A stretch of DNA of 7,054 nt, taken from NCBI GenBank assembly GCA_009779015.1, contig WRFC01000040.1, positions 1 through 7,054 on the forward strand. The letters run 5' to 3'. Shown here piece by piece: positions 1-6,332 of this stretch. How positions within the stretch are numbered: the first letter of the stretch is position 1; every line of letters starts with the position of its first letter. This DNA comes from Coriobacteriia bacterium. GTDB lineage: Bacteria > Actinomycetota > Coriobacteriia > Coriobacteriales > UBA8131. Under the pieces are notes generated by a model that saw only the letters and a program-made list of their open reading frames with translations, did not search any database and was not told the origin of the DNA. The translations under genes and the position numbers were made by a program.

Positions 1-86
1 CGCAGCAGCAGGCACGCCGCCCCCGGGCACACCCTCGGGCACAGCAGCAGGCACGCCAGCCTCGGCCACGGCCGACCCCGCCCCGC
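1..86. repeat. GC-rich edge segment with a 39-bp-period direct repeat
   Basis: A 16-bp word (CAGCAGCAGGCACGCC) occurs at 3-18 and again at 42-57, so the period is 39 bp, a multiple of three. The period fits coding sequence for a repetitive low-complexity stretch. Two frames are open. A plus-strand frame reads Ala/Gly/Thr/Pro-rich and stops at about 116-118 inside the neighbouring ATPase gene. A minus-strand frame reads Val/Pro/Ala/Gly-rich and has a possible GTG start near position 70, just past the ATPase stop. I cannot tell which frame, if either, is real because the window ends here. It could be the start of a gene co-oriented with the ATPase gene or the tail of a convergent one. Confidence 0.4.
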
Positions 87-1154
87 CTAGTCTTTTTCGA
101 TCGGAAAACGCACGGTGATGACGTCGCCTTTGATCTGCACCTTGGGCAGGTCGGTGAGCGAGATGTAGTAGCGCGCGGCCAAAAGCTCAAAGGCTTTCTC
201 CATCTCGCGCGAGAAGGCCTGGACGTCCTCGGAAGCTAGCTTGAGGCCGCGGCTGTCTTTGAAGATGTCGGCCTTTTTGTGGCGGTAGCGGCTCTTTTTG
301 GCCTGGCTCAAAAGGTCGCTTTGCGGGCTGATCTGCCCGGCCAGCACGCGGTGCGCGGTGCGCTCCGAGATATCCAGGCCAATGGACGAGGCGATGCGGA
401 TGAACTCGGCGGCGTCGGTGGCCATGGCCAGGCGCTGGGCAACAGGCAGCGTCTCGGGGTCGTCGACGAAAAGCAGCGTGTCGGCGCTGACCGCGCGCTG
501 CGACATCTCGAGCAGCGTGGCCGCGATCTCGGAGTTCGAGCCCAGGTAGACGTGGATGGCCCCGCGGTTGGCCAGCGCGAACTCGATGGCCGTGCGCAAA
601 ATGTTGCGCGGGCCGCGCGCCACCTGAAGCTCGCCCGACTCGCCCAGCTCAAGCACCGGAAAGCTGGACTGATCGACCTTCTCGCCCAGATGGGCAGTGC
701 TGGCCGCGACCCTAAAAGCCGACCCCAGCCCCGGGGCCGAGCTGACGATACGCGCCTCGTCGGTGTTGCTGCGAATCGAGAAAAGCGCCATGCCGCGGCC
801 GTGGATGCCCCAGTCATCCTCGACCATGGTCTCAAGTTTAGAGGTCACGCGGGCGTCAAAAACCAGCTCTTGAAGCTCCGCCGGAATGCCGTCGCCGTCG
901 TCAATGACGGTCAGACGGCGCTCTTCTCCCTCTTTTTGGCTGGCAATATAGATGCTGTGGGCGTGCGCGTCGCGGGCGTTGCGGAGCAGCTCGATGACCG
1001 TGTCTTCGATGCAGCGGATGTCGTGCTTGGCCTGGCGGCGCTCGGCCTCCTCGATGCGCAGGCGCACAAAGCCCTCGCCGAGGTTCTCTTCAACGCGCAG
1101 ATGGCTGCCGCCCGAGACCTGCTCGATGAAATCTATGAGCTTATCGTCGCTCAT
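87..1154 (-). CDS. Stand-alone GHKL/HATPase-fold ATP-binding protein
   Basis: This 355-residue protein carries the ATP-binding fold shared by histidine kinases, Hsp90, gyrase B and MutL. An N-box lies at about residues 50-65 (VIELLRNARDAHA, with the Mg-binding type E..N pair). A G1 box follows at 85-91 (DDGDGIP) and a G2 box at about 116-128 (GIHGRGMALFSIR). No membrane segment, sensor region or phospho-accepting His dimerisation domain precedes the fold, so a classical sensor kinase is unlikely. The C-terminal 200 residues, including a basic stretch (KKSRYRHKK) around 285-295, resemble nothing I recognise. The gene follows rny on the same strand after a 135-bp structured spacer and may be co-transcribed with it. 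The ATG at 1154 is the best in-frame start, but its Shine-Dalgarno spacing is poor because of a 10-bp duplication. The cellular role is unknown; the ATP-binding assignment is firm. Confidence 0.88.
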   Translation of the reverse strand: MSDDKLIDFIEQVSGGSHLRVEENLGEGFVRLRIEEAERRQAKHDIRCIEDTVIELLRNARDAHAHSIYIASQKEGEERRLTVIDDGDGIPAELQELVFDARVTSKLETMVEDDWGIHGRGMALFSIRSNTDEARIVSSAPGLGSAFRVAASTAHLGEKVDQSSFPVLELGESGELQVARGPRNILRTAIEFALANRGAIHVYLGSNSEIAATLLEMSQRAVSADTLLFVDDPETLPVAQRLAMATDAAEFIRIASSIGLDISERTAHRVLAGQISPQSDLLSQAKKSRYRHKKADIFKDSRGLKLASEDVQAFSREMEKAFELLAARYYISLTDLPKVQIKGDVITVRFPIEKD

Positions 1155-1168
1155 CTTGGCTCATCTTG
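1149..1168 (-). repeat. 10-bp tandem duplication over the ATPase gene start, creating an overlapping 7-codon ORF
   Basis: On the coding strand the word CAAGATGAGC occurs twice in direct succession, giving two ATGs 10 bp apart (1164 and 1154). Only the inner one is in frame with the ATPase gene. The outer ATG opens a tiny ORF (MSQDERR, stop at 1143-1141) that overlaps the real start. The purine-rich AGGAAG at 1180-1175 sits 10 nt before the outer ATG but 20 nt before the true one. Initiation on the outer ATG could therefore compete with, or feed by re-initiation into, the ATPase gene. The duplication is seen directly; the translational effect is inferred. Confidence 0.55.
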
Positions 1169-1189
1169 ACTCGTCTTCCTGTCGTGGCC

Positions 1190-1278
1190 AAGACCGGTTT
1201 TTAAGGGGAGAAGGCCTTTTGCGGCCTGCGCCCCGACCCGCGCCCCGGCCCACGCCCTGGCCCGGCCCGAACCGGCTT
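1190..1278 (-). repeat. G-rich hexamer repeat with G-quadruplex potential, enclosed by an inverted repeat
   Basis: In the spacer between the rny stop and the ATPase gene, seven runs of three or four G occur on the minus (mRNA-sense) strand. Seen as C-runs on the plus strand they begin at 1231, 1237, 1243, 1249, 1255, 1261 and 1266, an almost exact 6-bp period. Loops of two to three bases make at least one standard four-run G-quadruplex motif. The block is flanked by AAGACCGGTT (1190-1199) and AACCGGCTT (1270-1278), which pair with a single bulge. A short hairpin (1212-1216 with 1223-1227) lies inside. No T-run follows closely, so this is not a canonical intrinsic terminator, although it could stall RNA polymerase or block 3' exonucleases after rny. 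Confidence 0.6.
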
Positions 1279-1289
1279 GGGGGCAATGC

Positions 1290-2834
1290 TTATTTGGCGA
1301 AGTCCTCGGCCCGGCTCTCCCTGATTACCAAGACCTTGATCTGGCCGGGGTATTCCATCTCGTCTTCGATCTGCTTGGCAATATCGTGCGCCAAAACGGT
1401 GGCCTGGTTGTCCGAGACCTGGTGCGGCTCGACCATCACGCGGACCTCGCGGCCGGCCTGCATGGCGTAGGTCTTCTCGACACCGCTGTAAGAGTTGGCG
1501 ATGGCCTCGAGCTTTTCGAGACGCTTGATGTAGCTCTCGATGGACTCGCGGCGAGCACCGGGGCGGGCGGCCGAAATGGCATCGGCGGCCTGGATCAAAA
1601 CGGCCACGACAGTCGATGGCGTGACATCGTTATGGTGCGCCTCGATGGCATGGACGATCTCGGGGCTCTCGCCAAAGCGGCGGGCGAGGTCGGCGCCGAT
1701 CACGGCATGCGAGCCTTCGACCTCGTGGTCGACGGCCTTGCCGAGGTCGTGCAAGAGGCCGGCCCGCTTGGCCTGGGCCGGGTCGAGCCCCAGTTCGGCG
1801 GCCATCACGCCAGCCAGGGCGGCGACCTCGAGCGAATGCTGCAGGACGTTTTGCCCGTAGGACGTGCGGTAGCGCAGGCGGCCGAGGATGTTCACGATCT
1901 CGGGATGGAGGTCGTGGATGCCGGTGTCAAAGGCGGCCTGGCTGCCGGCCTCATGGACCTGCTGGCCAACCAGCTCGGTGGCCTTGTTGAAGGTCTCTTC
2001 GATGCGCGCCGGGTGGATGCGCCCGTCGGCGATCAGGTTCTCGAGCGTGACGCGCCCGATCTCGCGGCGCACCGGGTCAAAGCTCGAGATGATCACGACC
2101 TCGGGCGTGTCATCGATGATCAGGTTGATGCCCGTGATTTGCTCAAAGCTGCGGATGTTGCGCCCCTCGCGGCCGATGATGCGGCCCTTGACATCGTCCG
2201 AGGGGATGCTGACCGTCGAGATCGTGTGCTCGGCCGTATGGTCGGCGGCCACGCGCTGGATGGCCAGCGAGAGGATCTCGCGCGACTTCTTGTCGGCCTC
2301 GGCCTTGGTGCGCTCCTCAGAGTCGCGCAAGATCTTGGCCTCTTCGCGCACGACATCGCTCTTTACGCGGTTCAAGAGCTCGGCCCGCGCCTCTTCGGTA
2401 TTCATCCGCGCCGTCTGCTCTAAGTTCTCGCGCGCCTGGACCTCGGCGTCTTCGACATCATGCTGGCGGCGCTCGAGCTGGCCAGACAACGAAGAGAGCT
2501 GGTGGTCGCGGGCGTCCAGCGTATCCGAGCGTTTATCGAGGTTCTCTTCGCGCTGTAAAAGCCGGTTCTCGAGGTTCTTGATCTCTTTGCGGCGTTCGGT
2601 GATCTCGGCATCGGCCTCGTTGCGCATCTGAAAGGCCATGTCTTTGGCCTCGATGAGGGCTTCTTTCTTCTTGGCCTCAGCCTGCTTTTCGGCATCTGCC
2701 AGCGCCTCTTCGGCATTTGCAATGACGGTCTTGGCACGGCTGTTCAAAACGTAGCGCGTCAATAAGAAAGCGATGACAGCACCGATAATGAGAGCGAGTA
2801 CTGCGATAATGATGGTTATTGCGCTTCCAGGCAT
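1290..2834 (-). CDS. rny: Ribonuclease Y (membrane-anchored endoribonuclease)
   Basis: RNase Y makes the initiating endonucleolytic cuts in mRNA decay in many Gram-positive bacteria and is held at the inner face of the membrane. With the start at 2834 the protein has 514 residues, the usual family length. Its parts in order are one N-terminal membrane helix (about residues 4-30, Ile/Leu/Val-rich), a long charged coiled coil (about 31-200, Glu/Lys/Arg/Ala-rich), a KH RNA-binding domain with a GREG loop at about 221-224, and an HD phosphohydrolase domain. The HD metal-site residues include His in LQHS (about 333), the HD pair in LLHDLGK (362-363), the HH pair in EAHHND (400-401) and Asp in QAADA (418). 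The same frame is open to 2975, but that extension is not RNase Y-like. The ATG at 2834 has a Shine-Dalgarno (GAAAGGA, 2850-2844) nine bases upstream. Family identity is near certain. Confidence 0.97.
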   Translation of the reverse strand: MPGSAITIIIAVLALIIGAVIAFLLTRYVLNSRAKTVIANAEEALADAEKQAEAKKKEALIEAKDMAFQMRNEADAEITERRKEIKNLENRLLQREENLDKRSDTLDARDHQLSSLSGQLERRQHDVEDAEVQARENLEQTARMNTEEARAELLNRVKSDVVREEAKILRDSEERTKAEADKKSREILSLAIQRVAADHTAEHTISTVSIPSDDVKGRIIGREGRNIRSFEQITGINLIIDDTPEVVIISSFDPVRREIGRVTLENLIADGRIHPARIEETFNKATELVGQQVHEAGSQAAFDTGIHDLHPEIVNILGRLRYRTSYGQNVLQHSLEVAALAGVMAAELGLDPAQAKRAGLLHDLGKAVDHEVEGSHAVIGADLARRFGESPEIVHAIEAHHNDVTPSTVVAVLIQAADAISAARPGARRESIESYIKRLEKLEAIANSYSGVEKTYAMQAGREVRVMVEPHQVSDNQATVLAHDIAKQIEDEMEYPGQIKVLVIRESRAEDFAK

Positions 2835-2843
2835 CTCGTCTAT

Positions 2844-2850
2844 TCCTTTC
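2844..2850 (-). promoter_or_regulatory. Ribosome binding site that sets the rny start
   Basis: The minus strand reads GAAAGGA here, nine bases before the ATG at 2834. It favours that start over the in-frame ATGs at 2858 and 2975, and the resulting protein starts directly with the membrane anchor as expected for RNase Y. Confidence 0.8.
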
Positions 2851-2920
2851 TCAAACATGCAGCGAAGCTGACTAAAAAGCCAGCAGTATGGTTGAACTGG
2901 GATGCCATAACCCACATCGA

Positions 2921-2941
2921 GTCGGATACCAGACATCCGAC
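2921..2941 (-). other. Perfect 7-bp hairpin in the rny leader
   Basis: GTCGGAT (2921-2927) and ATCCGAC (2935-2941) form a perfect stem with a 7-nt loop, about 90 nt before the rny start. There is no T-run on either side, so it is not an intrinsic terminator. It may be an operator or an mRNA leader structure. Function is unknown. Confidence 0.4.
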
Positions 2942-3006
2942 AAAGTGACCTGCCCCATAAAAACAGGGTCTTCAATAAGAAAATACCAAGCCCATAACAC
3001 GCCCTC

Positions 3007-3027
3007 GATCAGGCCCGGGTGCTGATC
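3007..3027 (-). other. 6-bp inverted repeat near the inferred rny transcription start
   Basis: GATCAG (3007-3012) and CTGATC (3022-3027) flank a 9-nt spacer that itself contains the self-complementary word CCCGGG. It lies just inside the transcript predicted from the rny promoter at 3043-3072. It could be a regulator site or a 5'-end stem protecting the mRNA. Short palindromes of this kind can arise by chance. Confidence 0.3.
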
Positions 3028-3042
3028 AAAATGCCATAGTGT

Positions 3043-3072
3043 ATGTTAGAACAGATGGAGTGGTATCGTCAA
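3043..3072 (-). promoter_or_regulatory. Candidate sigma70-type promoter for rny
   Basis: On the minus strand TTGACG (3072-3067) is followed after 18 bp by TAACAT (3048-3043), five and four matches to the two consensus hexamers. It would give a leader of about 200 nt holding the two hairpins at 3007-3027 and 2921-2941. It is back to back with the permease promoter, with about 30 bp between the two -35 boxes. Confidence 0.4.
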
Positions 3073-3103
3073 CTAAACCCCTTGCCGGGGCCTGTATGAC
3101 GTA

Positions 3104-3133
3104 TTGACAGTATTCGCCCATTTGCTTTAGACT
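3104..3133 (+). promoter_or_regulatory. Sigma70-type promoter of the riboswitch-permease transcript
   Basis: A perfect -35 hexamer TTGACA (3104-3109) is followed after 18 bp by TAGACT (3128-3133, four of six consensus bases). Transcription would begin near 3140, about 15 nt before the first pairing strand of the riboswitch. That is exactly where a promoter for this leader should sit. Confidence 0.65.
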
Positions 3134-3154
3134 ACATGCAAAATCGAATCCGAT

Positions 3155-3363
3155 CTTTCAGGTGCTAAAGGCGCGGCCGCCCGCTGGCTGGCCTTTAGAG
3201 AATAGGGAACGAGGTGCAAGGCCTCGGCGAACCCATCGCCGTAAGCGGAGAGGAAGCTTTCAGGCCGCACGCAATCTGTGCAGCCATCAGCCACTGAGGT
3301 GCGTCTTGCCTTGGGAAGGCGAAAGCAGACATCGACCCGCCAGCCGGAAGACCTGCCTGAGAG
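3155..3363 (+). promoter_or_regulatory. Cobalamin (B12) riboswitch aptamer
   Basis: The leader carries the conserved landmarks of the cobalamin riboswitch family (Rfam RF00174) in the right order. They are CAGGTGC at 3159-3165, AGGGAA and then GGTG at about 3205-3217, a P5-type hairpin with CGGCG/CGCCG arms, GCCACTG at about 3290, GGGAAGGC at about 3313-3320, and the terminal AGCCGGAAGACCTGCC, close to the family's AGTCNGGAGACCTGCC. The closing P1 helix forms from CTTTCAGG (3155-3162) and CCTGAGAG (3356-3363), eight pairs with one G-U. In this family, binding of adenosyl- or methylcobalamin normally switches the downstream gene off. I cannot tell from sequence which cobalamin form is preferred. 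The only gene downstream is the APC permease. T-box and lysine-riboswitch landmarks are absent. Confidence 0.93.
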
Positions 3364-3387
3364 ACGAATCGTGGATCAAGGCAAAGT

Positions 3388-3443
3388 CCGCGAATGCAGT
3401 GAAAGCCAACTTTTTGTTGAGCCGCTGCGTTCGCGGTTTTTTT
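3388..3443 (+). terminator. Intrinsic terminator forming the riboswitch expression platform
   Basis: CCGCGAATGCAG (3388-3399) pairs with CTGCGTTCGCGG (3425-3436) over 12 bp with one wobble. The apical region holds a small CAAC/GTTG hairpin, and a run of seven T (3437-3443) follows at once. It lies 24 nt after the aptamer and 40 nt before the permease ATG. This fits a transcriptional switch in which B12 binding lets the terminator form. I did not find a convincing antiterminator. CCGCACGCA in the aptamer near 3264 can partly pair with the terminator's 3' arm, but that is speculative. Confidence 0.88.
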
Positions 3444-3471
3444 GTTCAGGGCTTATTGGGGATAAGAGAAT

Positions 3472-3477
3472 GGAGGA
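3472..3477 (+). promoter_or_regulatory. Strong ribosome binding site of the permease
   Basis: GGAGGA ends six bases before the ATG at 3484. It sits downstream of the terminator and is not part of an obvious sequestering stem, which supports transcriptional rather than translational control. Confidence 0.8.
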
Positions 3478-3483
3478 TTTATC

Positions 3484-4908
3484 ATGGCGGGGAGTGGGAC
3501 TTTAAAGAAAGGCAGCCTGAATCTCTTAGAGACGATTGCGCTGTCGGCGGCGATCATGGCGCCTTCGGCCAATACGGCCATCTCGGTGCCTTTAGTGATC
3601 ACTGTGGCGGGAAGCTCGGTCAGCCTGGCCTTTGTCTTTGCCATCATCTTGGCGCTCTGCTTGTCATTTGCGATCTTGAAGTTCAATCGCTTTTTTCCCT
3701 CTTGTGGGTCTCTCTACACGTTTACCGAGAAAGGGCTGGGTAAGACTGCCGGGTTTGCCTCGGGCTGGATGCTGGCCTTTACCTACCTCTTGTTCGCACT
3801 GGGGAGCTCGGCGGCCTTTGGCCTTTATGTCTCGATCCTGCTCAGTGAGATCGGCCTGAATATCAGCTGGATCATCATCTCGCTGGTCTTCTTGGCGGTG
3901 GTCTGGGTCCTGGCCTACCGTAACATCAACCTCAGTATGCGCGTGATGCTGGTTTTGGAAGGCATCTCGATCACCTTGGTATTGATCTTAGTGGTCGTGA
4001 TCTTTGTGACTGTCGGGCAGCAAGGCCAGGGGATACCGCTGGCACCGCTGCAGACCAATGGCAATAGCTGGTCGGTGATGGCACAAGGGGTGGCCTTGGC
4101 CTTGGTGGCCTTTGCCGGGTTCGAGGGCGCCAGCTGCTTGGGCGAAGAAGCCAAGAACCCCAAGAAGAATATCCCGATGACGATCTTGGGCACGGTCATC
4201 TTTTTGGGCATCTTCTTGATGGTCACCGGATATGGGCAGGTCATCGGCTTTCACCTGGACATGAATGCCTTCTACGACGCCATCGCCGACCCCCTGGGAA
4301 CGTTGGCCGGCATGTACATCTCGCAGACTTATGCCACCTTGGTCACATTGGGCATCGCCTTGTCGCTGCTCTCTTGTACCATCGGCTGCGCCTGCGCCGC
4401 CTCGCGCGTTTTCTTGGGCATGAGCCGCGATGGGCTGCTGCACAGGCGCATTGCGGCCACGCATCCAAAGCACCACACCCCGCATATCGCAGTCATCGTC
4501 TCGATGTCTTTGCTCGTCGTGGTCGAGGCCATCTATTTCTTTTTCAATACCGGCACGGACAGCACCGGGTTGTTCTTGGCCGCTTTCGGCACCGCCGCGC
4601 TGTCTGTCGTGATCGCCTATCTGCTCACGACATTGTCCGGCGTCGTTTACTTCTTGCGCGAGCGGCTCTGGAGGTTCTGGCAGATCATCATCCCGGTGAT
4701 TGCCATGGCGGCGTTAGTGCTCGTCTTTGTCGCAAACATCTTTCCGGCACCGGCCTTTCCGGGCAACCTCTACCCCTATCTGGCGCTGGTCTGGCTGGTC
4801 ATCGGCTTTATCGTGATGTTCTTTTCAAGACGCTCGAACAAGGCCCATCCGGCCGAGTTGTCCGATGCCGGATCGTCCGAAACCGGGTCTCTCGACGAGA
4901 CGGTCTAA
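3484..4908 (+). CDS. APC-superfamily amino-acid permease under B12 riboswitch control
   Basis: This 474-residue integral membrane protein is a secondary transporter of the amino acid-polyamine-organocation superfamily. About twelve hydrophobic segments are visible, roughly at residues 14-37, 43-66, 91-117, 127-146, 153-178, 198-215, 231-254, 278-302, 336-354, 362-390, 399-420 and 428-447. TM1 has the small-residue break typical of the substrate site (SAAIMAPSANTA). The TM6 region and the loop after it carry the family signature FAGFEGASCLGEEAKNPKKNIP in two parts, FAGFEGAS and EEAKNPKKNIP. A short acidic tail ends the protein. Substrate cannot be read from sequence. The cobalamin riboswitch upstream suggests a compound linked to B12-dependent metabolism, such as methionine, an amine or a cobamide precursor, with methionine my first guess. 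The gene is monocistronic, convergent with recA and divergent from rny, and is the only plus-strand gene in the series. Frequent TTG and TTT codons give it a somewhat less GC-biased look than recA. Confidence 0.93.
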   Translation: MAGSGTLKKGSLNLLETIALSAAIMAPSANTAISVPLVITVAGSSVSLAFVFAIILALCLSFAILKFNRFFPSCGSLYTFTEKGLGKTAGFASGWMLAFTYLLFALGSSAAFGLYVSILLSEIGLNISWIIISLVFLAVVWVLAYRNINLSMRVMLVLEGISITLVLILVVVIFVTVGQQGQGIPLAPLQTNGNSWSVMAQGVALALVAFAGFEGASCLGEEAKNPKKNIPMTILGTVIFLGIFLMVTGYGQVIGFHLDMNAFYDAIADPLGTLAGMYISQTYATLVTLGIALSLLSCTIGCACAASRVFLGMSRDGLLHRRIAATHPKHHTPHIAVIVSMSLLVVVEAIYFFFNTGTDSTGLFLAAFGTAALSVVIAYLLTTLSGVVYFLRERLWRFWQIIIPVIAMAALVLVFVANIFPAPAFPGNLYPYLALVWLVIGFIVMFFSRRSNKAHPAELSDAGSSETGSLDETV

Positions 4909-4967
4909 GAAAGAAGCGGGCAGTTGGGGCCGGGCTGGCATTTGCTTGTGCTGCTGGCCCCGCCTGC
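4907..4967 (-). terminator. Probable recA terminator between recA and the permease
   Basis: GCGGGC (4916-4921) plus GGGGCC (4926-4931) pair with GGCCCC plus GCCTGC (4956-4967), leaving AGTT as a bulge and a 24-nt apical region. Read on the minus strand the stem is followed by TTCTTTCTT (4915-4907), so it works best as a terminator for recA, its U-tract ending at the permease stop codon. On the plus strand no T-run follows. A second hairpin (4991-5013, CTCGG-GAGC with GCTCCGAG) overlaps the recA stop codon. No other gene fits between the two stop codons. Confidence 0.55.
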
Positions 4968-5001
4968 ACGCTTGTTGACAGTACAGGCCGCTCGGGAGCT
5001 T

Positions 5002-6165
<1,164 letters not shown>

Positions 6166-6187
6166 TCAGCGCACCGTCCTTTTTTGG

Positions 6188-6207
6188 GTTATAACTCAAA
6201 TTATAAC
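6188..6207. repeat. Inverted repeat over the recA -10 box and start point
   Basis: GTTATAA (6188-6194) and TTATAAC (6201-6207) are perfect inverted copies separated by six bases. One copy contains the recA -10 box and the other covers the expected start point. It could be a second operator or simply a duplicated -10-like element. It abuts the LexA box. Confidence 0.4.
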
Positions 6208-6227
6208 GAACATTTGTTCGGTGTCAA
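6200..6227 (-). promoter_or_regulatory. recA promoter (consensus -35 and -10)
   Basis: On the minus strand TTGACA (6227-6222) and TATAAT (6205-6200) are both perfect matches, with a 16-bp spacer. Transcription would start near 6193, giving a leader of about 28 nt. The LexA box fills the spacer, so repressor binding would directly exclude RNA polymerase. Confidence 0.9.
6207..6220. promoter_or_regulatory. LexA operator (SOS box)
   Basis: CGAAC-ATTT-GTTCG is a perfect 5-bp palindrome with the 4-bp spacer of the Gram-positive/actinobacterial LexA site (CGAAC-N4-GTTCG). It lies wholly between the -35 and -10 boxes of recA. A LexA of this type is therefore expected in the genome, and recA should be induced by DNA damage. 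Confidence 0.92.
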
Positions 6228-6332
6228 GCCCAGCCTTTAATATACCTTGCCGACTTGATTCTAATTGTAACCAAGTATCGCTTTACGCCCAGAGAAACCA
6301 TGGAAAACACTCTGAAAAGAAATTGAAATGGG

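Noticed and set aside
279..1169. Long plus-strand ORF of 296 codons opposite the ATPase gene
   Set aside because: It is a shadow of the ATPase gene in GC-rich DNA. The translation is Arg/Ala/Gly/Val-rich without domain signs, while the minus frame has clear GHKL motifs.
1386..2423. Long plus-strand ORF of 345 codons opposite rny
   Set aside because: It lies entirely inside the KH/HD-coding part of rny and encodes a low-complexity Asp/Gly/Leu/Arg-rich protein with no recognisable family; a high-GC antisense artefact.
2835..2975. 47-residue N-terminal extension of RNase Y
   Set aside because: It is in frame but would place non-family sequence before the membrane anchor, and the good Shine-Dalgarno lies just before the ATG at 2834.
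3155..3443. T-box or lysine riboswitch as alternative for the leader, given an amino-acid permease downstream
   Set aside because: The T-box antiterminator motif (GGGTGG...CGCG) and lysine-switch landmarks are missing, while several conserved cobalamin-riboswitch motifs are present in order.
3162..3743. Plus-strand ORF running through the leader into the permease gene
   Set aside because: It crosses the riboswitch, the terminator and the permease start in another frame; the RNA motifs explain this DNA better.
4973..4979. TTGACA-like -35 box on the plus strand after the permease
   Set aside because: There is no fitting -10 and no plus-strand gene downstream, since the DNA ahead is recA on the opposite strand.
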